Shown piece by piece: positions 1 to 7,764 of a stretch of 64,000 nt of DNA. The stretch is from Psychroserpens jangbogonensis. GTDB taxonomy: Bacteria > Bacteroidota > Bacteroidia > Flavobacteriales > Flavobacteriaceae. The translations under genes and the position numbers were made by a program. The stretch is from the NCBI RefSeq assembly GCF_000797465.1, contig NZ_JSWG01000012.1, forward strand, positions 1-64,000, written 5' to 3'. Under the pieces are notes generated by a model, which was not told the DNA's origin, searched no databases, and was given only the letters and a program-made list of their open reading frames with translations. How positions within the stretch are numbered: position 1 is the stretch's first letter; each line of letters opens with the position of its first letter.

Positions 1-2700
1 ATTTACTATAACTTCTAAATCCAAAGTCGTGGTGCTGAAACATCCATTTACTGTATCAACCAATCTTACAAAAACAGTTTGTAAACTTGGAACAATATTA
101 GTGTAAGGCGAAAAGATTTCATTTGTAGCCGCATTTGCATCAACCAATGTTTCATAATAAGTAACCGCTATATTAGCTTGACCATTAATCACCTCAGTAT
201 TTGCATCAGATAATGTAAACATAGCAAAGCCATCGGTATCATCATCACATACAGATAAAGGTGTTGGCACGATTATAGTTGGCCCTGGATTTACAATTAA
301 ATCGAAAGTTATAGTTTCAAAACACAACGTATTAAAATCATTTTCTACTCTCACAAATATAGTCTGAGGATTAGTCAGGTTAGTGTAAGGGCTTACTAAA
401 GCATTAGCATTGTTATCTGCATCGGTTTGCGTTGGGTGATAAGTAAGGGTAGCATCCATTTGCCCATTAAGAATAGTAGCCGTTTGAGAATTTAAATCAA
501 AAGATTCAAAACCATCACCAGAAATATCATCACAAACTACCATATCTGCAGGTTGGGTCAACACAATTCCAGAAGCTACTAATAACTCAAAAGTTGTAGT
601 AACAAAACAATTAGGATTATTTGTGTTTACAATTCTAACAAAAATGGTTTGTGGATTTACTGTATTTGTAAACAAGTTAGCAAGCGGATTTGCATCATTA
701 TCAGCATCAGCTTGTGAAGCGTGATAAGATATTGTAACATCGACTTGTGCACCAATTACTTCAGCGTCTTTAGTAGATAAATCAAATTCTGTAAAATCAT
801 CTACAACAGCATCATCGCATAACTCATAAACCGAAATAGGATTAATTAATGGATTTGGAAAAAACGTAATCTCTATTTCTTCACTTAGCGTACAACTTTG
901 ATCAGTAACTTCAACAAGAAATGTATTTGAGTTTGGTGAAGAGACAGTAAGCGTTGGATTTATTTCTCCTGCCATTAGAATCCCGTTTTCAAACCATTGA
1001 TAAGTTGCAGTACCAGAAGCAATATCTGCATCTAGAACAACATCTGCATCACCTTCACACAAATCTAGATCTGGACCTAAATCTACAGTAAAAGGTACAT
1101 CCTTACTAACAGTAACGTCGTCTGTTATTACTACTGTATCACCATTACAATTTGTATAAGTTACTTCAGCTGTATAAGTAGTTGTACCTGTTGGACAAAC
1201 ATTTAATGTAGGTGTTGTCCCAATAACAGTTCCTGCAGAATCCAACCAAGCAAAATCAATTATACTAGGACCTGCTGGAGTAAAACGCCAAGCTTCGTCT
1301 GATGTTTGCCATTGTCCTGTATTTCTTCCAGGTGGTACAAAAGCTGTTGTACCAGCATCATTTTGAATACCAACTGCAGCATTACCACTATTCCAACCTG
1401 GACATAAAGGCTTATCTTTTATATAAATATCTATCACATTGGTCGTTTCATAAAACACAGCCATGTGTGTAGCCACTAAATCGTTACATGAAAACATTGG
1501 TACTTCAAAAAAGGATACCGCTAACACTCTATTTGGTGCTGTTCCAATAATTTCCCATGCAATCTCTTCTGCATTTCCTACAGATGGATCTATATCATGT
1601 GTAGGTGTGAAAATATTAGCTTCTCCTAAAGTATCATTGGTGTTATTTGGTAAACTCTCTGTAAATGCCCATCCGTTACTTGTATCTCCAGCATCAACAT
1701 CAAAACTAATTACACCATTAGAACCAACTTGGAATTGAGTTTCAATATTTGTGAAAAAGCAAAAGTCAAAAGGTAAATTTTCAACATCAGACCAACGGTC
1801 ATCTTGATTTGGATTCAAAGAATTTGTTAATCCTTCAAAAGCAAATGGTGGCACAAAAGGTATTTCAGATACTGTATATGTGTTTGTTTCTCCAATTTCT
1901 AAAAATTCTGCTGTAATATCTGTACAATCATCTGCGCAATCAATTATAATATCATCACCAGCTTCTACAAATGGAGTACCAGGTCCTGACGCACCAATTT
2001 GTGCCGTTAAGTCTATCATATTTGTACTAGAACAACCTGCAGGATTAGTATCCGTAATGACTAAAGTCACAGTATACAAACCAGCTGTAGCATATTGATG
2101 GGTTGTTGTTGCTCCTGCACCCATATTTGTATCTCCAAAATCCCATGTATAAGTTGCTCCTGTACCATCTATTGAAAATGTTCCACTCGCATTAAATGTA
2201 ATCACTTCGTTTACATCTGCAACGACAACATTGTTTACATCAAAAGCTGGATTAGTACTATCTAAATTTGCAACAATTGATTGACAAGGTGTTAAACAAG
2301 CGATATCTGCTTCCCAACCAGTAGTTGTACCAGAACCGTTAGACACAAACTCAATTGTTAAACATCCTGAAGGTGTGGTTGCTTCAATAATACCTGGATT
2401 ATTTCCTCCAGAAAACGAACCAAAAGATGGAAATGTATTATCTGGTCCATCATAAATAGTCAATATATCTGAATTTAACTGAGTACTAAAAGCCGTAAAA
2501 CTTAACTGAATAGCATCTCCAGCAGCTGTTGGGCAAATAGTTAACGTAAAATCTTCGTTACTGGAATAAGGTCCAAACTCACCTCCAGAATCAAAAAATC
2601 GATCAGTACATTGATTTATAGTTCCATCTTGCATCAGAATATCCTGACCATATGAAAAAACTGAAAAAGCGATAAATAATAGAGTAATTACTTTTTTCAT
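1..2700 (-). CDS. Large secreted CUB/PKD multidomain surface protein (5' part only)
   Basis: Starting from the ATG at 2700, the frame stays open for 900 codons and runs off the window start, so the C-terminus is not visible. Residues 1-18 form a signal peptide ending in FSYGQ. A CUB-like domain follows at about 27-134 (motifs LTIYDGPDN and GCLTIEFVSNG), then a PKD domain at about 147-217 (YTWDFGD, YTVTLVITD). From about residue 617 there are three divergent repeats of roughly 100 residues with the pattern LCDD...F.LS...A.V...TYH...ADAD.NAN and FVRI.N, which is common in very large flavobacterial T9SS cargo. It is probably exported by Sec and then T9SS to the cell surface or medium as an adhesin-like protein. 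The sorting domain would lie outside the window, so T9SS export is an inference. It starts 10 bp after the small secreted protein at 2711-3187 and is probably co-transcribed with it. Confidence 0.85.
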   Translation of the reverse strand, partial: MKKVITLLFIAFSVFSYGQDILMQDGTINQCTDRFFDSGGEFGPYSSNEDFTLTICPTAAGDAIQLSFTAFSTQLNSDILTIYDGPDNTFPSFGSFSGGNNPGIIEATTPSGCLTIEFVSNGSGTTTGWEADIACLTPCQSIVANLDSTNPAFDVNNVVVADVNEVITFNASGTFSIDGTGATYTWDFGDTNMGAGATTTHQYATAGLYTVTLVITDTNPAGCSSTNMIDLTAQIGASGPGTPFVEAGDDIIIDCADDCTDITAEFLEIGETNTYTVSEIPFVPPFAFEGLTNSLNPNQDDRWSDVENLPFDFCFFTNIETQFQVGSNGVISFDVDAGDTSNGWAFTESLPNNTNDTLGEANIFTPTHDIDPSVGNAEEIAWEIIGTAPNRVLAVSFFEVPMFSCNDLVATHMAVFYETTNVIDIYIKDKPLCPGWNSGNAAVGIQNDAGTTAFVPPGRNTGQWQTSDEAWRFTPAGPSIIDFAWLDSAGTVIGTTPTLNVCPTGTTTYTAEVTYTNCNGDTVVITDDVTVSKDVPFTVDLGPDLDLCEGDADVVLDADIASGTATYQWFENGILMAGEINPTLTVSSPNSNTFLVEVTDQSCTLSEEIEITFFPNPLINPISVYELCDDAVVDDFTEFDLSTKDAEVIGAQVDVTISYHASQADADNDANPLANLFTNTVNPQTIFVRIVNTNNPNCFVTTTFELLVASGIVLTQPADMVVCDDISGDGFESFDLNSQTATILNGQMDATLTYHPTQTDADNNANALVSPYTNLTNPQTIFVRVENDFNTLCFETITFDLIVNPGPTIIVPTPLSVCDDDTDGFAMFTLSDANTEVINGQANIAVTYYETLVDANAATNEIFSPYTNIVPSLQTVFVRLVDTVNGCFSTTTLDLEVIVN

Positions 2701-2710
2701 AATATGACGA

Positions 2711-3187
2711 TTATTGAGGGTTTTGAGATTTGATGATTACTAAATATGGCGAATTATCAAATCGATAGGTTTTTGAACCTTCTCTTGAATAAAAATTGAA
2801 TTGATATTTTAAAGGATTAAATGTGCTCGCGCTATAAGATGTATCGCGATTTAAAGCCTTATTATAATGATTGAAAAGTGCAACCGAAGATAAATTAGTA
2901 AAACTTGATAAATCTTTATCAGAAATCATAATTATTTCTACTCGGTTTCTAAGGATATTTTTTACATCCTTTAATCGCTGTGGTCTACTTAAAATATCTT
3001 CCTCAGCATGTTCTCCATAAACTTCGGTAATTTGCTTTAACTCATTTGCTGTGAGAGGCGCATCAACATTGTCATTATACACAACATGTTTTAATGGTTT
3101 TTGCTTTTGATTACTTTGGGAAAACGACGTGTTTATCGTTAACACACTAAAAATGAATGCCAAAGGCAAGAGGAATTTTGTATTCAT
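2711..3187 (-). CDS. Small secreted protein of unknown function
   Basis: This 158-residue protein has a signal peptide at about 1-23 (hydrophobic core LLPLAFIFSVL, cleavage near SFSQ). The mature part is polar. It contains a helix-rich stretch at about 45-75 (LTANELKQITEVYGEHAEED) followed by beta-rich sequence (VEIIMISDKDL, YQFNFYSREG). I do not recognise a named family. It lies directly upstream of the giant CUB/PKD gene with a 10-bp gap, so the two are likely one transcript. It may be a periplasmic or surface partner of that protein, but nothing in its sequence proves this. Confidence 0.75.
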   Translation of the reverse strand: MNTKFLLPLAFIFSVLTINTSFSQSNQKQKPLKHVVYNDNVDAPLTANELKQITEVYGEHAEEDILSRPQRLKDVKNILRNRVEIIMISDKDLSSFTNLSSVALFNHYNKALNRDTSYSASTFNPLKYQFNFYSREGSKTYRFDNSPYLVIIKSQNPQ

Positions 3188-3337
3188 AGCTTTCTATTGA
3201 TTAAAAGACGTGAAATTTAAGAAAATTTTAATTAAAATACTGTTAATGTTGATTGGCAATTAACGACCAATACTTACATTACTATAACATTTGAGATTAA
3301 AAAACTCCTACCTATGTATTAACTTTTTTTAATTGTT

Positions 3338-3345
3338 TATCTTTG
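3338..3345 (+). promoter_or_regulatory. Candidate -7 box upstream of folE
   Basis: TATCTTTG matches the Bacteroidetes -7 consensus TAnnTTTG. No clean TTTG lies at the usual spacing upstream. The folE ATG is 145 bp downstream, which implies an unusually long leader. No structure is recognised in that leader, and the rest of the 302-bp gap to the minus-strand gene holds nothing clear. Confidence 0.5.
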
Positions 3346-3489
3346 CAAACTCTAAAAGCAACTTTTTAAGTTGATTTAGAAATTTTTAATTTTGAGCAAT
3401 TTTATAAAAAACGCTTGACAAAAATTTGATTAAAGAATACTATTAAATTTTAATAAAAAGGTTTAGTAATGTTCAGAAATATTTAATTA

Positions 3490-4167
3490 ATGAAAATAGA
3501 AAAAGACTTGGAAGATTTTGAAGCAATAGGTGACGACCATGTAGGTTCTTCATCTGAAACACCATTACGTAATGATGCTTTCAAACTTAATAATGACGAA
3601 AAAATAGATATCATTAAAGACGATGTTCGTCATATTCTGGAAACCTTAGGACTTGATTTAACAGATGATAGTTTAAATGGAACTCCAAATCGTGTTGCAA
3701 AAATGTTTGTGAATGAGATTTTTGGCGGACTTGATCCTCAAAGAAAACCTAAAGCATCAACTTTTGATAACAAGTATAAATATGGTGAAATGCTAGTTGA
3801 AAAGAATATCACTGTTTATTCAACTTGTGAACACCACTTACTCCCTATCGTGGGAAAAGCACATGTTGCTTACATTTCAAACGGAACTGTTGTAGGACTG
3901 TCTAAAATGAATCGTATTGTGGATTATTTTGCAAAACGTCCACAAGTACAGGAGCGTCTTACCATTCAAATTGTAAAAGAATTACAAAACGTTCTTAATA
4001 CTGATGACGTCGCTTGCGTTATTGATGCTAAGCACCTTTGCGTAAATTCAAGAGGAATTAGAGATATTGACAGTAGTACAGTAACTTCAGAATTTGGTGG
4101 GAAATTCAAAGAAAAAGACACCAAAAGAGAATTTTTAGACTACATCAATCTAGATACAGCGTTTTAG
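3490..4167 (+). CDS. folE: GTP cyclohydrolase I
   Basis: This is a 225-residue type I GTP cyclohydrolase, which converts GTP to 7,8-dihydroneopterin triphosphate, the first step of folate and pterin synthesis in the cytosol. The conserved core runs from about residue 37 to 222. The zinc-site motif STCEHHLLP is near residue 112 and the second zinc Cys lies in [12 protein letters not shown] near 180; GTP-site residues follow ([18 protein letters not shown]). The first 35 residues are an acidic, poorly conserved extension, as in many bacterial FolE proteins. It leads a same-strand run with cysS (26-bp gap), yidD, lgt and a DUF192 gene. Confidence 0.97.
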   Translation: MKIEKDLEDFEAIGDDHVGSSSETPLRNDAFKLNNDEKIDIIKDDVRHILETLGLDLTDDSLNGTPNRVAKMFVNEIFGGLDPQRKPKASTFDNKYKYGEMLVEKNITVYSTCEHHLLPIVGKAHVAYISNGTVVGLSKMNRIVDYFAKRPQVQERLTIQIVKELQNVLNTDDVACVIDAKHLCVNSRGIRDIDSSTVTSEFGGKFKEKDTKREFLDYINLDTAF

Positions 4168-4193
4168 TTTTAAGGACCTTACAATTATTCAGC

Positions 4194-5675
4194 ATGCAAC
4201 TATACCAAGACCAAACAATTCAAATTTATAATTCATTAAGCGGTAAAAAAGAAGTTTTCAAGCCTATTGAAACGGGTTATGTTGGCATGTATGTTTGTGG
4301 CCCAACAGTTTACAGTAATGTACATTTAGGTAATGTTAGAACATTTATGTCATTTGACATGGTGTTTAGATATTTAAAACATATCGATTTTAAAGTAAGA
4401 TACGTTAGAAACATTACAGATGCTGGACATTTGGAAAACGATGCAGATGAAGGTGAAGATAAAATCACTAAAAAAGCACGTTTAGAACAAATAGAACCTA
4501 TGGAAGTTGTTCAGCGTTATACTGTGGATTTTCATAATATTTTAAATACACTCAATTTCTTACCTCCAAGTATTGAACCTACAGCAACAGGACATATTAT
4601 AGAACAAATTGAACTTATCAAAACCATTATAGATAACGGTTTTGGATATGAAGTTAATGGTTCTGTTTACTTTGATGTACATAAATTTGATGAGTCTAAC
4701 GACTATGGAAAATTAAGCAAACGTAAGCTTGAAGACTTAATTCATAATACCAGAGCTCTTGAAGGGCAAAGCGACAAGAAAAATCCTCAGGATTTTGCTC
4801 TTTGGAAAAAAGCCGAACCTCAACACATTATGCGTTGGCCTTCTCCTTGGAGTGATGGTTTTCCAGGATGGCATTTGGAGTGTACGGCAATGAGCACAAA
4901 ATATTTAGGAGACAATTTTGATATTCATGGTGGTGGAATGGACTTAAAATTCCCGCATCACGAATGTGAAATCGCTCAAAGTGAAGCTGCAAAAGGAATC
5001 TCTCCAGTAAATTATTGGATGCATGCTAATATGCTTCAGTTAAATGGACAACGTATGTCTAAAACAACTGGAAACACAGTTAATCCTGATGAATTATTAT
5101 CTGGAAACAACAAATTCTTCAGTAAAGCTTATGGACCAAGCGTCATCCGATTTTTTAATGCACAATCATCGTACAGAAGTGTTTTAGATTTAACTGATGA
5201 TGGATTATTAGCGAGTGAAAAAGGCTTCTACAGATTAATGGATGCTATAAATGGTTTAGACGATTTAAAAGCAGGAACAACATCTACATTTAATGTATCC
5301 GAATGGAAACAAAAATGTTATGATGCCATGAACGATGATTTCAATTCACCCATTTTAATTGCTCATCTTTTTGAAGCCGGAAAATTAATCAATCAAATTA
5401 AAGACAATAATGCATCATTAACTTCTGAAGATTTAGAAGTATTAACACAAACTATGAATGCCTTTACCTTTGATGTCTTAGGATTGGAAAATGCTTCTAA
5501 ATCTGATAGTGGAACTGATAAACTTTCAGGAGCTGTTGATTTATTAATTCAATTACGACAGGATGCTAGAGCAAATAAAGATTTTGCCCTTTCTGATAAA
5601 ATTCGTGATGAATTAGCTGCTAAAGGGATTCAGTTAAATGATGGAAAGGATGGAACGACATTTTCGACCAACTAA
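4194..5675 (+). CDS. cysS: Cysteinyl-tRNA synthetase
   Basis: This 493-residue class I aminoacyl-tRNA synthetase charges tRNA-Cys. The HIGH-type signature is HLGN in [12 protein letters not shown] near residue 40. The zinc-binding residues characteristic of CysRS are present (CGPTVYSN near 31, GWHLECTAM near 225, [11 protein letters not shown] near 255), and the KMSKS loop is RMSKTTGN near 288. Length and domain order are normal: Rossmann catalytic core, DALR-type anticodon-binding helical domain at about 370-450, and a short C-terminal tail. It lies between folE and yidD on the same strand. Confidence 0.98.
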   Translation: MQLYQDQTIQIYNSLSGKKEVFKPIETGYVGMYVCGPTVYSNVHLGNVRTFMSFDMVFRYLKHIDFKVRYVRNITDAGHLENDADEGEDKITKKARLEQIEPMEVVQRYTVDFHNILNTLNFLPPSIEPTATGHIIEQIELIKTIIDNGFGYEVNGSVYFDVHKFDESNDYGKLSKRKLEDLIHNTRALEGQSDKKNPQDFALWKKAEPQHIMRWPSPWSDGFPGWHLECTAMSTKYLGDNFDIHGGGMDLKFPHHECEIAQSEAAKGISPVNYWMHANMLQLNGQRMSKTTGNTVNPDELLSGNNKFFSKAYGPSVIRFFNAQSSYRSVLDLTDDGLLASEKGFYRLMDAINGLDDLKAGTTSTFNVSEWKQKCYDAMNDDFNSPILIAHLFEAGKLINQIKDNNASLTSEDLEVLTQTMNAFTFDVLGLENASKSDSGTDKLSGAVDLLIQLRQDARANKDFALSDKIRDELAAKGIQLNDGKDGTTFSTN

Positions 5676-5719
5676 GACCATAATGGACATATAATTTTAT
5701 TTACTGTCACGCAATAGTT

Positions 5720-5956
5720 ATGAAAAAAATACTCATTGCTCCTTTTTTATTTCTTATTAAAGTCTACCAAATGTTAATTTCACCATTAACGCCAGCATCT
5801 TGTAGGTTTGAGCCTACGTGTTCTCACTACAGTAAAGAAGCACTTGAAAAGCATGGATTGTTAAAAGGCGGGAAATTAGCAATAATCAGGATTTTTAGTT
5901 GTCATCCTTGGGGGAAAAGCGGTTACGATCCTGTTCCTGAGAAGGATGACAACTAA
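5720..5956 (+). CDS. yidD: Membrane protein insertion efficiency factor YidD
   Basis: This is a 78-residue YidD protein, a small inner-membrane-associated factor that helps YidC insert membrane proteins. The family core is intact: a hydrophobic, amphipathic N-terminus ([16 protein letters not shown]), the Cys-containing [11 protein letters not shown] motif and the C-terminal [14 protein letters not shown]. The odd feature lies at the 3' end: the last ~15 codons are repeated twice more downstream within 122-bp tandem units, and the most distal copy encodes the same peptide with mainly synonymous changes. The present stop (...KDDN) is therefore probably not the ancestral one (...KED). Confidence 0.95.
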   Translation: MKKILIAPFLFLIKVYQMLISPLTPASCRFEPTCSHYSKEALEKHGLLKGGKLAIIRIFSCHPWGKSGYDPVPEKDDN

Positions 5957-5990
5957 AAAAACATCAACACGCAAGCTCGCACGTTCACTA

Positions 5991-6011
5991 AAAATGTACA
6001 CTGTACATTTT
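5991..6011. repeat. Perfect inverted repeat in tandem unit 1
   Basis: Ten-base arms AAAATGTACA and TGTACATTTT flank one C. The arms form a hairpin or a dyad-symmetric binding site. The same element recurs in unit 2. Confidence 0.9.
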
Positions 6012-6113
6012 CTTTTTCGTTCCGTCGCCTTAGGGAAAAAGCGGTTACGATCCTGTTCCTGAGAAAGATGACAACTAAAAAAAACATCAACACGCAAGCT
6101 CGCACGTTCACTA

Positions 6114-6134
6114 AAAATGTACACTGTACATTTT
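6114..6134. repeat. Perfect inverted repeat in tandem unit 2
   Basis: Identical to the inverted repeat of unit 1, 123 bp downstream. It lies between the second and third copies of the yidD gene end. Confidence 0.9.
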
Positions 6135-6236
6135 CTTTTTCGTTCCGTCGCCTTGGGGAAAAAGTGGTTACGACCCTGTACCTGAGAAAGAAGATTAAAA
6201 CTATCTTAAGGTTTACTGCCATTCGAGCATAAATAT

Positions 6237-6244
6237 TATCTTTA
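6237..6244 (+). promoter_or_regulatory. Candidate -7 box for lgt
   Basis: TATCTTTA is one base from TAnnTTTG and sits 20 bp upstream of the lgt ATG. It would give lgt its own start downstream of the yidD repeats. Confidence 0.45.
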
Positions 6245-6264
6245 CCCAACACAAAACAAAACAT

Positions 6265-7188
6265 ATGTACGCTTTAGATATCGTCTGGAACCCTTCTAAA
6301 GGAATTGATTTAGGATTTTATACACTTCATTTCTACAGTTTAATGTGGATAACGGCCTTTCTATTAGGCTTCTTTATTATTAAACGTATTTTCAAAAACG
6401 AAAAGCAATCTAATGAAGCTCTAGATTCTCTATTTATCTACTCCGTTATTGGTATTATGCTAGGTGCACGTTTAGGCCATGTTATTTTTTATCAGCCTGA
6501 ATTAATCAATGATGATTTCTTTAGCATTTTTCTTCCATTCAAATTTAAAGGAGGTATTGAATTTACAGGCTTTCAAGGCTTGGCAAGTCATGGAGCTGCC
6601 ATAGGTATGATTTTATCTATGTATTTGTACAACAAAAAAGTAATCAAGAAAAGTGTGCTTTGGGTTCTCGATCGTGTTGTAGTTCCAGTTTCGTTAGGTG
6701 CCGTATTTGTGCGGTTAGGAAATTTTATCAATTCTGAAATTATAGGTAAAGCCACCGATTCTTCTTTTGGAATACAATTTATTCAAGACACCTACAATAA
6801 GTACGATGTTGTAAAAATCACAGGTATTAAAGACGTTAAAGATGCCTATACAGCTTTAGGTAGTGATCCTAAATACGCTGAGCTATTAGAAAAAGTACCA
6901 TTTAGACATCCTGCTCAATTGTATGAGGCGTTTAGTTATGTATTTGTATTTTTAATATTGATGTATATCTATTGGAAAACGAATAAAAGTGAGCAACAAG
7001 GCTTTTTATTTGGTTTGTTTTTAGTCCTACTCTGGACCGTTCGTTTCTTTGTAGAATATGTAAAGGAACCTCAAAATATTGAACGAGCAGATTGGCTTTT
7101 AAATACAGGGCAGTTATTAAGTATTCCTTTTGTTTTAATAGGATTATATTTCATGTTTGTTTATAAAGCGAAACAGAAATTGAGCTAG
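6265..7188 (+). CDS. lgt: Prolipoprotein diacylglyceryl transferase
   Basis: Lgt transfers a diacylglyceryl group from phosphatidylglycerol to the lipobox Cys of prolipoproteins at the outer face of the inner membrane. The 307-residue protein has about seven hydrophobic segments. It shows the family motifs GARLGHVIFY (near 75), the HG-loop region GLASHGAAIGM (near 112), the Lgt signature GNFINSEIIGKAT (near 152), HPAQLYEA (near 215) and the C-terminal RFFVEYVKEPQ. It is followed after 2 bp by a DUF192 lipoprotein, which is itself an Lgt substrate. Confidence 0.97.
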   Translation: MYALDIVWNPSKGIDLGFYTLHFYSLMWITAFLLGFFIIKRIFKNEKQSNEALDSLFIYSVIGIMLGARLGHVIFYQPELINDDFFSIFLPFKFKGGIEFTGFQGLASHGAAIGMILSMYLYNKKVIKKSVLWVLDRVVVPVSLGAVFVRLGNFINSEIIGKATDSSFGIQFIQDTYNKYDVVKITGIKDVKDAYTALGSDPKYAELLEKVPFRHPAQLYEAFSYVFVFLILMYIYWKTNKSEQQGFLFGLFLVLLWTVRFFVEYVKEPQNIERADWLLNTGQLLSIPFVLIGLYFMFVYKAKQKLS

Positions 7189-7190
7189 TT

Positions 7191-7694
7191 ATGAAACGTC
7201 AATGGCTTAAACTATTCGCTATTTCTACAATTGGTGTTTTGTGTTTCTCTAGTATTGCTTGTAAAGGAAATGAGCAAAATACTACAGTAAAACAAGCTAC
7301 TATTCTTTTTAAAAAAGAAGGAGAAATTAAGATTAGAAAAGCGACTTCAGATTCTATTATCGCAACTCTTGATATTGAAATTGCTGATGATGACTATTCA
7401 ACCCAAACGGGATTGATGTATCGTAAAAGCATGCAAGACAGTCAAGGCATGTTATTTATCTTTCCAGATTCTGAATTTAGAAGTTTCTATATGAAGAACA
7501 CTGAAATCTCATTAGACATTATATATATTTCAGAAGAGAAACAAATTGTAAGCATTCAGAAAAATGCCAAACCAATGGACGAAACCTCTTTACCATCTGA
7601 TGCACCTGCAAAATATGTATTAGAGGTCAATGCTGGCTTAAGTGAAACTTGGAGCTTAGAAAAAGGAGATACTATTGAATTCACATACAACTAA
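7191..7694 (+). CDS. DUF192 family lipoprotein
   Basis: A 167-residue protein with a lipoprotein signal peptide (LCFSSIACKG, lipidated Cys at about 24) and a DUF192 domain at about 48-165. Family hallmarks are the TQTGLMYRKSM motif, GMLFIFPDSEFRSFYMKNTEISLDIIYIS, and the late VLEVNAG. The biochemical role of DUF192 is not established. It is the last gene of the plus-strand run and ends at a strong hairpin (7715-7744). Confidence 0.9.
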   Translation: MKRQWLKLFAISTIGVLCFSSIACKGNEQNTTVKQATILFKKEGEIKIRKATSDSIIATLDIEIADDDYSTQTGLMYRKSMQDSQGMLFIFPDSEFRSFYMKNTEISLDIIYISEEKQIVSIQKNAKPMDETSLPSDAPAKYVLEVNAGLSETWSLEKGDTIEFTYN

Positions 7695-7714
7695 ACCTTT
7701 ATAATCTAAAAACA

Positions 7715-7744
7715 AAAAAGCCATTCAAATTGAATGGCTTTTTG
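7715..7744. terminator. Bidirectional terminator between the DUF192 gene and secDF
   Basis: The arms GCCATTCAA (7720-7728) and TTGAATGGC (7730-7738) are flanked by an A-run and a T-run. The hairpin therefore has a U-tract on both strands and separates two convergent transcripts. Confidence 0.9.
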
Positions 7745-7764
7745 TTTTTATAAAGACTAATGAA

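Larger units (their letters stand above)
5907..6197 (+). repeat. 122/123-bp tandem units re-copying the yidD 3' end
   Basis: Three copies of a ~45-bp yidD 3'-end segment occur; their common block GGTTACGA falls at 5921, 6043 and 6166. Between them lie two nearly identical ~75-bp spacers (about 5951-6029 and 6072-6153), differing by one A in a homopolymer. Each spacer contains CGCAAGCTCGCACG and then a perfect inverted repeat with 10-bp arms AAAATGTACA and TGTACATTTT around a single C. Copies 1 and 2 end in the same DDN stop. Copy 2 has a TAG where copy 1 has TGG. Copy 3 (6151-6197) still reads [15 protein letters not shown] and then TAA. Confidence 0.9.

Noticed and set aside
5907-6197. CRISPR array
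   Set aside because: Only three repeated segments, with identical spacers and gene-end sequence as the repeat; this is not a CRISPR layout.
5876-6264. Two minus-strand ORFs with internal repeats (FSERASLRVDVF motifs)
   Set aside because: They are translations of the tandem 122-bp units on the reverse strand, overlap yidD, and change only with the repeats. No gene is supported.
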